NCBI RefSeq assembly: GCF_011772445.1
Contig: NZ_WVZN01000011.1
Span: forward strand, 65,703 to 129,702
Direction of reading: 5' to 3'
DNA: 64,000 nucleotides
Source of the DNA: Hydrogenophaga sp.
GTDB lineage: Bacteria; Pseudomonadota; Gammaproteobacteria; Burkholderiales; Burkholderiaceae_C
Below, in pieces: positions 48,316 through 57,509 of this stretch (positions are counted from its first letter, which is position 1; the number at the start of each line of letters is the position of its first letter). The translations under genes were made by a program, and so were the position numbers. The notes beneath the pieces were generated by a model that saw nothing but the letters and a program-made list of their open reading frames with translations, did not search any database and was not told where the DNA came from.

Positions 48316-49040
48316 GCGCCGAGCGCGGCCTTCTGCAGGGCCACGAGTTCGGCGATGCCCTTCTCGGCCAGCACCAGCAACTGGTCCATCTCGGCGCGCG
48401 TGAAAGCCACGCCCTCGGCCGTGCCCTGCACCTCCACGTAGTGGCCGGCGCCGGTCATCACCACGTTCATGTCGGTGTCGCAGGTGGAGTCTTCCACGTA
48501 CTCGAGGTCGAGCAAGGGCGTGCCGTCCAGGATGCCGACGGAGATGGCGGCCACGTGCTCCTTGATCGGCGAGGCCGTGAGTTTGCCCGCGGCCATCAGG
48601 CGGTTCACCGCGTCCTGCGCGGCCACGAAGGCGCCGGTGATCGCGGCCGTGCGCGTGCCGCCGTCGGCCTGCAGCACGTCGCAGTCGAGCGAGATGGTGC
48701 GCTCGCCCAGGGCCTTCAGGTCGACCACCGCGCGCAGCGAGCGGCCGATCAGGCGCTGGATCTCCTGGGTGCGACCACTCTGCTTGCCCTTCGCGGCCTC
48801 GCGGTCGCTGCGGGTGTGCGTGGCGCGCGGCAGCATGCCGTACTCGGCCGTCACCCAGCCTTCTCCGCTGCCACGCTTGTGCGGCGGCACCTTCTCTTCC
48901 ACCGACGCGGTGCACAGCACCTTGGTGTGGCCGAACTCGATGAGCACCGAGCCTTCGGCGTGCATGGTGTAGCCGCGGGTGATGCGCACGGGGCGCAGGG
49001 CATTGGTGGCCCGCTGGCCTGGTCGTTGGACGGCCGTCAT
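48312..49040 (-). CDS. rph: Ribonuclease PH
   Basis: A 242-residue phosphorolytic exoribonuclease that trims tRNA 3' ends. Motifs [67 protein letters not shown] and [20 protein letters not shown] are characteristic. Full length and intact. GAGG precedes the ATG. It is 30 bases after the PP2C gene. Confidence 0.96.
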   Translation of the reverse strand: MTAVQRPGQRATNALRPVRITRGYTMHAEGSVLIEFGHTKVLCTASVEEKVPPHKRGSGEGWVTAEYGMLPRATHTRSDREAAKGKQSGRTQEIQRLIGRSLRAVVDLKALGERTISLDCDVLQADGGTRTAAITGAFVAAQDAVNRLMAAGKLTASPIKEHVAAISVGILDGTPLLDLEYVEDSTCDTDMNVVMTGAGHYVEVQGTAEGVAFTRAEMDQLLVLAEKGIAELVALQKAALGA

Positions 49041-49070
49041 GGCAGAAACCTCACAAGGGGAAAACGAAGC

Positions 49071-49973
49071 TCAGGCGTTGCGCGCGGCCGCGGTGCGGGC
49101 GATCGCCGCATTGATCTCGGCGATCGACTTCTCGATGGCCGCGTCGTCCAGGTCTTCGATGGTGGGATCGGGCACGCCCGACTGGATGGTGGAGGCGAAC
49201 ACGCCGTCCTCGATGTCTTCGGTGGAAACGCGCGTGGTCTGGTACTCGTCGGCGGTTTCCCACTCCATGGCAAGCACGGTGACGTTGTCGCAGCGCTGGC
49301 CGCCGCGGCGCAGCGCGGTTTCCACCAGATCGGGCACGGCCTGCTCCAGCGGGCGCGTGGACAGTTCGTTCACGATTTCATCGTCTTCGACCGTGCCCCA
49401 CAGGCCATCCGAGCACAACAGCACGCGGTCGCCCTGCATGAGCTGCACCGGGCCGGACAGGTCGTACACCGGCTTGGCCGGCGAGCCCAGGCAGGTGAAG
49501 AGGATGTTGCGGTTGATGTGCTCGGTGTTGCGGCCCAGGTGCGCCTGCTGTTCCATGTAGGAGTGGTCGCGCGTGCGCGTGAGCAGCTCGTTGTCGCGCA
49601 CCACGTACAGGCGCGAATCTCCGCAGTGCACCCAGTGGATGTGGCCACGCTCCATGACGGCCGCCACCAGCGTGGTGCGCGGCGTGTCGAGCATGCCCTT
49701 CTCCGCCGCGTAGCGGATGATCTGGTGGTGCGCGGCCATGAGCGCGCTGGAGAGGAATTCGGGCACCTCGCGCACCGTGGGATTGGCCGCCTTCTGGAAG
49801 TAGGCCGACAGCGTCTGCAGCGCGAGCTGCGCGGCCATGGCGCCTTCGGGGTGGCCACCCATGCCGTCGGCCAGCACGAACAGGCCGGACTCGCGCGTGT
49901 AGGCGTAGCCCATGCGGTCCTCGTTGCGCTCGCGACCGCCTTGCCGGCTGATCTGGTAGACCGAGAATTTCAT
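49071..49973 (-). CDS. PP2C-family Ser/Thr protein phosphatase
   Basis: A 300-residue soluble PPM phosphatase. Metal-binding Asp residues are in RNEDRMGYAY, LFVLADGMGGHPEG and LLCSDGLWGTVEDDE, with a further Asp in RRGGQRCDNVTVLAME. It should reverse phosphorylation by the kinase encoded just upstream. The C-terminal 70 residues (DIEDGVFASTIQ ...) are acidic and variable. Start overlaps the kinase stop (ATGA). Confidence 0.92.
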   Translation of the reverse strand: MKFSVYQISRQGGRERNEDRMGYAYTRESGLFVLADGMGGHPEGAMAAQLALQTLSAYFQKAANPTVREVPEFLSSALMAAHHQIIRYAAEKGMLDTPRTTLVAAVMERGHIHWVHCGDSRLYVVRDNELLTRTRDHSYMEQQAHLGRNTEHINRNILFTCLGSPAKPVYDLSGPVQLMQGDRVLLCSDGLWGTVEDDEIVNELSTRPLEQAVPDLVETALRRGGQRCDNVTVLAMEWETADEYQTTRVSTEDIEDGVFASTIQSGVPDPTIEDLDDAAIEKSIAEINAAIARTAAARNA

Positions 49974-50980
49974 CGGAATTTGGTGCCCACATCAGTGGAC
50001 TTGCGCAGCAATGACTTCTGTTTGTCGGAGACGATGTTGTCGAACTGCAGGCGCATCTTCTCGGCCACGGTGAGCTTGGTGTAGCTGCGCTCGGTTTCGC
50101 GGCTGAGTTCCTTCTGCAGCGCGAAGACCGATTGCGGGCGAGAGAGCGGGTCGAGCGACATGCACCACTCGACCACTTCGATGAGGTTGTCGGAGTACAC
50201 CCCGCGCAAGCGCGACAGTGCGAGCGACAGGCGGTCTTTCTCGAGGCGCTGGGGCGCGTCGTTGGGCGGGTAGCCCTGCATGCTGGCGTAAATGCAGGCG
50301 CCGATGGCGTAGATGTCCGTCCAGGGGCCCATGGACGAGTCGCGGCGGTACATCTCGGGCGCGGCGAAGCCGGGCGTGTACATGGGGCGGATGAAGTTGC
50401 CCTCTTTGCTCAGCACCTCGCGCGCGGCACCGAAGTCGATCAGCACGGCGCGGTTGTCGTCGGTGACGAAGATGTTCGCGGGCTTGATGTCCAGGTGCAG
50501 CATCTTGTGCTGGTGAACGATGCGCAGGCCACGCAGCACCTCGTCATAGAGCGAGCGGATGGTGGATTCGCGGAACACCTTCTGCTTCTTGAGCTCGCGC
50601 GCGGTGATGATGAACTCCTGCAGGGACGAGCCCTCGAGGTAGTTCATGACCATGTAGACGGTTTCGTTCTCGCGGAAGAAGTTGAGCACGCTCACCACTG
50701 ACTGGTGGGAGATCTGCGCAAGCGCGCGGCCTTCCTCGAAGAAGCTCTTGAGGCCGAGGCGATAGAGCGAGAGCTTTTCGGGCTGCACCTGTGGCAGCAA
50801 TTCACCGGGACCGCGCGTGGCCAGGGACGAAGGGAGGTATTCCTTGACGGCGACCTGCTGGCCTTCGGTGTCGACCGCGAGGTACACCACGCCAAAACCG
50901 CCGGCGGCCAGCTTTCGAACGATGCGGTAGCCACCGATGACCGTGTCGGGTGGCAGAGGAGCGGGTTTGACCTTTGACAT
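49970..50980 (-). CDS. Cytoplasmic Ser/Thr protein kinase
   Basis: A 336-residue Hanks-type kinase. ATP loop LAAGGFGVVYLAVD, catalytic Lys in QVAVKEYLP, HRD-equivalent loop MLHLDIKPANIFVTDDN, DFG in VLIDFGAAREVL and an activation segment with TPGFAAPEMYR. There is no transmembrane segment or PASTA domain, so it is not a PknB-type receptor. It pairs with the phosphatase and shares an operon with rph, rdgB and hemW, a layout seen in Burkholderiales. Substrates unknown. Divergent from yicC across 59 bases. Confidence 0.92.
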   Translation of the reverse strand: MSKVKPAPLPPDTVIGGYRIVRKLAAGGFGVVYLAVDTEGQQVAVKEYLPSSLATRGPGELLPQVQPEKLSLYRLGLKSFFEEGRALAQISHQSVVSVLNFFRENETVYMVMNYLEGSSLQEFIITARELKKQKVFRESTIRSLYDEVLRGLRIVHQHKMLHLDIKPANIFVTDDNRAVLIDFGAAREVLSKEGNFIRPMYTPGFAAPEMYRRDSSMGPWTDIYAIGACIYASMQGYPPNDAPQRLEKDRLSLALSRLRGVYSDNLIEVVEWCMSLDPLSRPQSVFALQKELSRETERSYTKLTVAEKMRLQFDNIVSDKQKSLLRKSTDVGTKFR

Positions 50981-51039
50981 AATTCGACCGGTTTCCGAAA
51001 CGCCCCGTTTTGGACCTCCAATACCACCGGCCCAGAGCG

Positions 51040-51951
51040 ATGGCAGTTTACAGCATGACCGGCTACGCCTCGGCCCAGCGAAACGCTGGCGCGGAGCCGG
51101 CCGCAGGGGATTCCGGCCCTTCCGTCGGGGTCGAAATCCGCTCGGTCAACAGCCGCTTCCTCGACCTCGGCTTCAAGCTGCCCGACGACCTGCGCGCGAG
51201 CGAACCGGCCTTGCGCGAGCGCTTCACACAGAAGCTCAAGCGCGGCAAGGTCGAGTTGCGCGCCTGGATCGAGGCCTCGTCGGACCAGGTGCCGCGTGCC
51301 CCGGGCAGCGCCGAATTGCAGCGCCTGCTGGCCGCTCAGGACGCCGTCCGCACCTGGCTGCCCCAGGCCCAGCCGCTGTCGGTGGCCGAGGTGCTGGGTC
51401 TGGTCGAGCGGCGCAGCGCCCCGCCGGCCGACCTGCACGAGCGTCTTACCGAACTGCTCGACGCCGCACTGGAGCAACTGCTGGAGGCACGCGCGCGGGA
51501 AGGCGCACGGCTGGCCAGCATGCTGCTTGATCGCGTCGGCCAGTTGCGCGCCCTGACCGACACGGCGCAGCCCCTGATCCCTGAGCTCGTGGCGCAGCAA
51601 CGCCAGCGCTTTCTCGACCGCTGGCAGGAAGCGCTGGGCGCCGACGCCTCGGGCACCGTGGCCGGCAGCGAGGCCGCGCGCGACCGCGCGCTGGCAGAAG
51701 CCACGGCCTTCGCCATACGCATCGACGTGGCGGAAGAGCTCACGCGGCTGCGCTCCCACCTCGACGAGATCGAGCGCCTGCTGCAGCGCGGCGGCGAGGT
51801 GGGCAAGCGCCTGGACTTCCTGATCCAGGAGCTGCACCGCGAAGCCAACACCCTGGGCTCCAAGTCGTCGAGCCTGGAGCTCACCCGCGTGTCGGTGGAC
51901 ATGAAAGTGCTCATCGAGCAGATGCGTGAGCAGGTGCAGAACCTGGAATGA
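51040..51951 (+). CDS. yicC: YicC-family endoribonuclease-like protein
   Basis: A 303-residue YicC/YloC protein. The N-terminus has [10 protein letters not shown] and the conserved [18 protein letters not shown]; the C-terminal DUF1732 part has [20 protein letters not shown] and [20 protein letters not shown], each shown in part. Members of this family were linked to RNase activity in E. coli. Start set at 51040 ([10 protein letters not shown]); an internal ATG at 51055 is possible. Seven bases before gmk. Confidence 0.92.
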   Translation: MAVYSMTGYASAQRNAGAEPAAGDSGPSVGVEIRSVNSRFLDLGFKLPDDLRASEPALRERFTQKLKRGKVELRAWIEASSDQVPRAPGSAELQRLLAAQDAVRTWLPQAQPLSVAEVLGLVERRSAPPADLHERLTELLDAALEQLLEARAREGARLASMLLDRVGQLRALTDTAQPLIPELVAQQRQRFLDRWQEALGADASGTVAGSEAARDRALAEATAFAIRIDVAEELTRLRSHLDEIERLLQRGGEVGKRLDFLIQELHREANTLGSKSSSLELTRVSVDMKVLIEQMREQVQNLE

Positions 51952-51958
51952 GACCCTG

Positions 51959-52579
51959 ATGCAGTACCCCGGCAACCTGTTCGTCGTGGCCGCGCCCAGT
52001 GGGGCCGGCAAATCCAGCCTGGTGAAGGCGCTGATGGAGCTCGACGCCCGCGTGCAGCCCTCGGTGTCGCACACCACCCGTCCGCCGCGCGGGCAGGAAG
52101 TCCATGGCCGCGAGTACTACTTCGTGAGCCAGGAAACCTTCGACCAGATGATCGCCCAGGACGCCTTCCTGGAATGGGCGCAGGTGCATGGCAACCGCTA
52201 CGGCACCTCGAAAGCGGCGATCGAGCAGCGCATGAAGCAAGGCGCCGATGTGGTGCTGGAGATCGACTACCAGGGCGCGATCCAGGTCAAGCGCATCTTC
52301 CCCAACGCGGTGCTGATCTTCATCCTGCCCCCCAGTTGGGAAGAACTGCGCTCCCGCCTGGAACGCCGCGCGGAAGACACCTCCGAGGTGATTGACCTGC
52401 GCCTGCGCAATGCCGCCATGGAGATGGCCCATGCCCGGGATTTCGACTTCGTTATAATCAATGAGTTATTCGAGCGGGCCTTGTTTGACCTCAAGGCCAT
52501 CGTTCACGCCCAGCGCCTGAAGTACGCGGCGCAACGCAGCGCCAGAAGCGACACCTTCGAAGCGCTCGACATCCCCTGA
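51959..52579 (+). CDS. gmk: Guanylate kinase
   Basis: A 206-residue enzyme that phosphorylates GMP to GDP. P-loop [21 protein letters not shown]-binding [20 protein letters not shown] (given here as [11 protein letters not shown] and HGREYYFVS), [13 protein letters not shown] and [15 protein letters not shown]. Standard length. It is in the yicC-gmk-rpoZ-spoT group that is conserved in proteobacteria. Confidence 0.96.
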   Translation: MQYPGNLFVVAAPSGAGKSSLVKALMELDARVQPSVSHTTRPPRGQEVHGREYYFVSQETFDQMIAQDAFLEWAQVHGNRYGTSKAAIEQRMKQGADVVLEIDYQGAIQVKRIFPNAVLIFILPPSWEELRSRLERRAEDTSEVIDLRLRNAAMEMAHARDFDFVIINELFERALFDLKAIVHAQRLKYAAQRSARSDTFEALDIP

Positions 52580-52597
52580 CACAGCCCGGAGCCCGCC

Positions 52598-52801
52598 ATG
52601 GCACGCATCACCGTCGAAGATTGCCTGGAACAGATCCCCAACCGCTTCCAGCTCGTGCTGGCCGCCACCTACCGCGCGCGCATGCTCAGCCAGGGCCATG
52701 CGCCCAAGATCGAGAGCAAGAACAAGCCGGGCGTGACCGCCCTGCGCGAAATCGCCGAAGGCAAGGTCGGCCTCGAGATGCTCAAGAAGGTCCCGACCTG
52801 A
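52598..52801 (+). CDS. rpoZ: RNA polymerase omega subunit
   Basis: A 67-residue omega subunit: [20 protein letters not shown], the conserved [11 protein letters not shown] and [13 protein letters not shown]. It binds the beta-prime subunit and contributes to ppGpp sensitivity. It starts 18 bases after gmk and is followed by a strong terminator, so spoT probably has its own promoter. Confidence 0.96.
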   Translation: MARITVEDCLEQIPNRFQLVLAATYRARMLSQGHAPKIESKNKPGVTALREIAEGKVGLEMLKKVPT

Positions 52802-52825
52802 GCCGGTTCGTCGCACCCTCCCCAC

Positions 52826-52854
52826 AAAAGACACCGCCTGACGGTGTCTTTTTG
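52826..52854 (+). terminator. Intrinsic terminator after rpoZ
   Basis: AAAGACACCG and CGGTGTCTTT pair over loop CCTGA, followed by a T-run. It lies 24 bases after the rpoZ stop and separates yicC-gmk-rpoZ from spoT. Confidence 0.88.
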
Positions 52855-52941
52855 TTTCTGCGGGTCCCGATTCCTGCCTGAGACCAAGGCCTAGTGCCGT
52901 GACCCAAAGCGGTGCACGCCATCAGGCGCTACAGTTACAGG

Positions 52942-55203
52942 ATGACGCCCACCGTCGACGGCACCCTGGCGGCCAGCCCGCCCGACGCGGCCACTGCGGC
53001 CGCCAGCGCAGCCGCGGCCAGCTTTGCCGCGCTGCTGGGCAAGCTCGACTACCTCGGCCCGACGGACATCGAGCACATCCGCCAGGCCTACCGGTTCGCC
53101 GACGAGGCCCACCTGGGCCAGTTGCGCAAGAACGGCGACCCGTACATCACCCACCCCATCGCCGTGGCCGCGCAGTGCGCGGAATGGAAGCTCGACGCCC
53201 AGGCCCTGATGGCGGCGCTGATGCACGACGCCATTGAAGACTGCGGCGTGACCAAGCAGGAACTGGTGGAGCGCTTCGGCTCGCCGGTCGCCGAACTGGT
53301 CGACGGACTGACCAAGCTCGAGCGCCTGGAGTTCACCTCCCGCGAGCAGAACCAGGCCGAGTCCTTCCGCAAGATGCTGCTGGCCATGGCCAAGGACGTG
53401 CGGGTCATCCTGATCAAGCTGGCCGACCGAACGCACAACATGCGGACCATGGGCGACATGCCGCGCAACAAGTGGCAGCGCATCAGTTCGGAAACACTGG
53501 AGATCTACGCCCCCATCGCCCATCGCCTGGGCCTGAATTTCACCTACCGTGAGCTGCAGGACCTGGCCTTCCGCTTCCTGTACCCGTGGCGATACGAGGT
53601 GCTGTCCAAGGCACTGAACAAGGCCCGCAACCGGCGGCGCGACCTGATCGCGCGCGTGCAACAGGAGGTCGAGGCCGCGTTCGGCCACCAAGGCCTGCCT
53701 GTGCGCATGATGGGCCGCGAGAAAACGCTGTACTCCATCTACCGCAAGATGGACAGCAAGCACCTCTCATTCGCCCAGGTCACCGACATCTACGGCTTTC
53801 GCCTCGTGGTGCCGGACCTCACCGACTGCTATACGGCACTGGGCGTGCTGCACCAGCTCTACAAGCCCCTGCCGGGCAAGTTCCGCGACTACGTCGCCAT
53901 TCCCAAGGTCAACGGCTACCAGTCGCTGCACACCACGCTGGTCGGCCCCTTCGGCACCAACATCGAGTTCCAGGTGCGCACGCACGCCATGGACGTGGTC
54001 GCCGAGTCGGGCGTGGCCGCCCACTGGCTCTACAAGGCCAACGAGCCCGGCAGCGACATGTCGCAGCGGCTGGGCACGCAGTGGCTGCAGTCGCTGCTGG
54101 ACATCCAGCAGGAAACGCACGACGCCAGCGAGTTCTGGGACCACATCAAGATCGACCTCTTCCCCGACGCGGTCTACGTTTTCACCCCCAAGAGCAAGAT
54201 CCTCGCGCTGCCGCGCGGCGCCACGGTGGTCGACTTCGCGTACGCGATCCACAGCGACATCGGTCAGCGCACGGTGGCCGCGCGCATCAATGGCGAACAG
54301 CGTCCGCTGCGCTCCGAACTCGCCAACGGCGACGTGGTGGAGGTGATCACCGACGAGAAGGCCGAGCCCAACCCGACCTGGCTGTCCTTCGTGAAGACGG
54401 GTCGCGCGCGCTCCAAGATCCGTCACCACCTCAAGACCGTGGCGCAGGAGAAGTCCCTGGAACTGGGCGAGCGCATGCTCAGCCAGGCCTTGCGCTCCGA
54501 AGGCATCGCACAACTCCCGGGCGAAGACGGCGACCACGCCGCGGTGTGGGACAAGCTGCTGCGCTTCACCGGCAACAAGAGCCGCGGCGAGCTGCTGTCC
54601 GACATCGGCATGGGCCGGCGCATCGCCAGCATGGTGGGCAAGAAGCTGGCGGTGCTGCTGGCGGAAACCGGCCTCAAGCCCGACGCGGTGCTGATCAGTA
54701 CCGAGCGCTACGCGGCAGGCCAGGACGACGGCACGCTTCAAGGCGTGGTCACGCTCGATGGCAGCGAGGGCCTGTCGGTGCAGTACGCCCCCTGTTGCAA
54801 ACCCATTCCGGGCGACCGCATCGTGGGCTATCTGGGCCGTGGGGAAGGCCTGGTGGTGCACGCCGAGGATTGCCCGACGGCGCGCCGCCTGCGCGACCGC
54901 GACGCCGAGCGCTTCCTCGAAGTCGAATGGGCCGACGAGCCGGTGCGCTCCTTCGACACCACGGTCATCGTCACGGTGGCCAATGGCAAGGGCGTGCTGG
55001 CGCGCGTGGCTTCCAGCATCGCGGCGGCCGAAGCCGACATCACCCACGTGGACATGGGCGACGAGCCGGCCCAGACCGCCACGGACATCCGCTTCTCGGT
55101 GTCGGTGCGAGACCGCCAGCACCTCGCCGACGTGCTGCGCAGCCTCAAGCGCACGCCCTCGGTCATCAAGGCCCAGCGCTACAAGGCCGCCGCCAAGGCC
55201 TGA
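52942..55203 (+). CDS. spoT: Bifunctional (p)ppGpp synthetase/hydrolase SpoT
   Basis: A 753-residue RSH enzyme. The HD hydrolase domain is intact (His95-Asp96 in MHDAIED, GDPYITHPIAVA, KLADRTHNMRTMG). The synthetase domain follows (IYRKMDSKHLSFAQVTDIYG, FKDYVA-equivalent FRDYVAIPKVNGYQSLHTTL in part), then TGS (VFTPKSKILALPRGATVVDF), a Cys-containing helical/zinc-finger part (YAPCCKPIPGD) and a C-terminal ACT domain. Start at 52942 (MTPTVDG) preferred; an in-frame GTG at 52912 would add ten residues. Its stop directly abuts the greB stop on the opposite strand. Confidence 0.94.
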   Translation: MTPTVDGTLAASPPDAATAAASAAAASFAALLGKLDYLGPTDIEHIRQAYRFADEAHLGQLRKNGDPYITHPIAVAAQCAEWKLDAQALMAALMHDAIEDCGVTKQELVERFGSPVAELVDGLTKLERLEFTSREQNQAESFRKMLLAMAKDVRVILIKLADRTHNMRTMGDMPRNKWQRISSETLEIYAPIAHRLGLNFTYRELQDLAFRFLYPWRYEVLSKALNKARNRRRDLIARVQQEVEAAFGHQGLPVRMMGREKTLYSIYRKMDSKHLSFAQVTDIYGFRLVVPDLTDCYTALGVLHQLYKPLPGKFRDYVAIPKVNGYQSLHTTLVGPFGTNIEFQVRTHAMDVVAESGVAAHWLYKANEPGSDMSQRLGTQWLQSLLDIQQETHDASEFWDHIKIDLFPDAVYVFTPKSKILALPRGATVVDFAYAIHSDIGQRTVAARINGEQRPLRSELANGDVVEVITDEKAEPNPTWLSFVKTGRARSKIRHHLKTVAQEKSLELGERMLSQALRSEGIAQLPGEDGDHAAVWDKLLRFTGNKSRGELLSDIGMGRRIASMVGKKLAVLLAETGLKPDAVLISTERYAAGQDDGTLQGVVTLDGSEGLSVQYAPCCKPIPGDRIVGYLGRGEGLVVHAEDCPTARRLRDRDAERFLEVEWADEPVRSFDTTVIVTVANGKGVLARVASSIAAAEADITHVDMGDEPAQTATDIRFSVSVRDRQHLADVLRSLKRTPSVIKAQRYKAAAKA

Positions 55204-55758
55204 TCAGGCAGCGGGCGCCGGGTAGCTCACCTCAAGCACTTCCAGTTCCTGCACGCCGCCGGGCACGGCCAGCTTCACCACGTCGCCCACGCGCGCCTTG
55301 AGCAAGGCCCGCGAGACGGGCGCCACCCAGCTCACCTGCCCCTGCGCGCTCTCGGCCTCGTCGGTGCCCATGATGGTGATGGTGGTCTCGCGCCCCGATT
55401 CGTCGGCGTAGGTGACGGTGGCGCCGAAGAACACCTGGTCGCTGCCATGGTGCGCCGACGGATCGACCACCTCGGCGATTTCCAGGCGCTTGGTGAGGAA
55501 GCGGATGCGCCGGTCGATCTCGCGCAGGCGCTTCTTGCCGTAGATGTACTCGGCGTTCTCCGAGCGGTCGCCGTTCCGGGCGGCCCAGTGCACGGCCTCG
55601 ACCACCTTGGGCCGCTCGTCGTCGATCAGGCTCAGGAGTTCACGGCGCAGGCGTTCATAGCCGGTGCGGGTGACGTAGTTCTTTCCACCGGGTGCCGCCG
55701 GCACGGCGGTGTCTTCGTCGTCCTCGTGATCGGACTCGCGGGTAAAAGCCTTGCTCAT
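55204..55758 (-). CDS. greB: Transcription elongation factor GreB
   Basis: A 184-residue Gre factor that rescues backtracked RNA polymerase by stimulating transcript cleavage. N-terminal coiled coil with NYVTRTGYERLRRELLSL and GDRSENAEYIYGKKRLRE (the acidic tip), C-terminal domain with VFFGATVTYADESGRE and ALLKARVGDVVKLAVPGG. The YIYGKKRLREIDRR pattern fits GreB rather than GreA. The start at 55758 (MSKAFTRESD) adds an acidic N-terminal extension of about 25 residues. Confidence 0.93.
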   Translation of the reverse strand: MSKAFTRESDHEDDEDTAVPAAPGGKNYVTRTGYERLRRELLSLIDDERPKVVEAVHWAARNGDRSENAEYIYGKKRLREIDRRIRFLTKRLEIAEVVDPSAHHGSDQVFFGATVTYADESGRETTITIMGTDEAESAQGQVSWVAPVSRALLKARVGDVVKLAVPGGVQELEVLEVSYPAPAA

Positions 55759-55881
55759 CTTTGCTCGCCGCCCCGTGGGCGTTTCAGCAGGCGATCCTAA
55801 CGCGCCGGACCGGCGCTGTCCGTTACCCTTCGCAGGCCCTGCGCGAGGGCCCCACGCCACGCCCACACGAAGACGACCGAC

Positions 55882-56982
55882 ATGACCCCTGACACGAAGC
55901 GCACTGGCCCCCTCGCCGGCCTGCGCGTTGCCGAGTTCGCCGGCATCGGGCCCGGTCCGTTCGCCTGCATGCTTCTGTCGGACATGGGGGCGGACGTGGT
56001 CACCATCGACCGCCCGACGCGCAAGCCGGCGGACCGCGGCAACGTCACCGGACGGGGCCGCACCGTGGTGACGGCCGACCTGAAGGATCCCTCGGCGCGC
56101 GAGACCGTGTTCGCGCTGCTGGAGAAGGCCGATGTGCTGGTCGAGGGCTTTCGTCCCGGTGTGATGGAGCGGCTTGGCCTGGGACCCGACGCGGTACTCA
56201 CGCGCAACCCGCGCCTGATCTACGGCCGCATGACGGGCTGGGGCCAGCACGGCCCCCTCGCACAGGCGGCCGGGCACGACCTGAACTACATCGCCATCAC
56301 GGGCGCGGCCCACGCCATCGGTCCGGCCAACGGCGCGCCGGTGCCGCCGCTGAACCTGGTGGGCGATTACGGCGGCGGCGGCATGTACCTGCTGGTGGGC
56401 ATCCTCGCGGCGCTGCATGAAGCCGGCCGCTCCGGTCGGGGCCAGGTGGTCGACGCCGCCATCACCGACGGCACCATCAGCCTCATGGCCAACTTCGTCG
56501 GCCACGCGGCGCGAGGCAACTTCCGCGAGGCGCGCGGCAGCAACACGCTGGATGGCGGTGCCCCCTTCTACGGTGCCTATGAAACAGCGGATGGCCGACA
56601 CGTGAGCATCGGCCCCCTCGAGCCGCAGTTCTTCGCCGAACTTTGCGAGCGCGTCGGCGTGCCCGAAGGCCTGCGCGACGCGCAGAACGACCGCGCGCGC
56701 TGGCCCGAACTTCGCGCCACATTCGAGCGCATCTTCCGCGGCGAAACCCAGGCCGAATGGACACGCCGGCTGGAGGGCACCGATGTGTGCTTCGCGCCCA
56801 TCCTGCCGCTGTCCGAAGCGGCCAGGCACCCACACAACGTCGCGCGGCAGGCCTTCGTCGACATCGACGGCGTGGACCATCCCGCTCCAGCCCCGCGCTT
56901 CTCGCGCACACCCGGGCGCATCCAGGGCCCGGCGCCGCGAGAGGTGACCGACATCGCCGCCGTGCTGGGTCGCTGGCGGTGA
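55882..56982 (+). CDS. CaiB/BaiF-family CoA transferase or alpha-methylacyl-CoA racemase
   Basis: A 366-residue class III CoA-transferase fold protein. LAGLRVAEFAGIGPGPFACM, LLSDMGADVVTIDRP, VEGFRPGVMERLGLGPD and MTGWGQHGPLAQAAGHDLNY are shared with AMACR, which epimerises 2-methylacyl-CoA; GHDLNYIA and GGGGMYLLVGI favour racemase over transferase. It starts about 120 bases from the divergent greB and faces iorA. The exact activity cannot be assigned by sequence alone. Confidence 0.82.
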   Translation: MTPDTKRTGPLAGLRVAEFAGIGPGPFACMLLSDMGADVVTIDRPTRKPADRGNVTGRGRTVVTADLKDPSARETVFALLEKADVLVEGFRPGVMERLGLGPDAVLTRNPRLIYGRMTGWGQHGPLAQAAGHDLNYIAITGAAHAIGPANGAPVPPLNLVGDYGGGGMYLLVGILAALHEAGRSGRGQVVDAAITDGTISLMANFVGHAARGNFREARGSNTLDGGAPFYGAYETADGRHVSIGPLEPQFFAELCERVGVPEGLRDAQNDRARWPELRATFERIFRGETQAEWTRRLEGTDVCFAPILPLSEAARHPHNVARQAFVDIDGVDHPAPAPRFSRTPGRIQGPAPREVTDIAAVLGRWR

Positions 56983-57013
56983 CGGCGCCCGCGTCCGGGC
57001 GAGAGGACCCTCG

Positions 57014-57502
57014 TCATGTCCCATCCCGGGCATGCGGGCCGCGCCAGAGCTTCTTCGCGGACAGGTGTATCGCCGCGCGTATGCGCGGGTAGGTGCCGCA
57101 GCGGCACACGTTCGCGTTCATGGCATCGCTGATGTCTGCATCGCTGGGCTGCGGGTTGGCCGCCAACAGGGCGCATGCGGACATCACCTGACCGCTTTGG
57201 CAGTAGCCGCATTGCGGCACGTCCACCTCTTGCCAGGCCGCCTTGACCGCCACCGACTCACGGCTGTTCAGGCCTTCGATCGTGGTCACCTTCTGACCCT
57301 CCACGCCAGAGACGGACACTGCGCACGACCGCGTGGCGCTTCCGTTCACGTGGACCATGCAAGCGCCGCACAGGCCCTTGCCGCAGCCGTACTTTGTCCC
57401 CACCAAGCCCAGCTCGCCGCGCAGCACCCACAGCAGGGGCGTGTCGGGTTCGGCGATCACGGTCACGGCCTTGCCGTTGATGTCCAGAAGCATCGTTTTC
57501 AT
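57014..57502 (-). CDS. Isoquinoline 1-oxidoreductase-like 2Fe-2S subunit (IorA family)
   Basis: A 162-residue subunit with both 2Fe-2S clusters: Cys40, Cys45, Cys48 and Cys60 (KYGCGKGLCGACMVH), and Cys98, Cys101, Cys133 and Cys135 (CGYCQSGQ, NVCRCGTYPRI). It carries no signal peptide and would be exported with its Tat-bearing partner. It lies 7 bases upstream of the large subunit gene. Substrates in this family range from N-heterocycles to aldehydes. Confidence 0.9.
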   Translation of the reverse strand: MKTMLLDINGKAVTVIAEPDTPLLWVLRGELGLVGTKYGCGKGLCGACMVHVNGSATRSCAVSVSGVEGQKVTTIEGLNSRESVAVKAAWQEVDVPQCGYCQSGQVMSACALLAANPQPSDADISDAMNANVCRCGTYPRIRAAIHLSAKKLWRGPHARDGT

Positions 57503-57509
57503 CGTCGTC

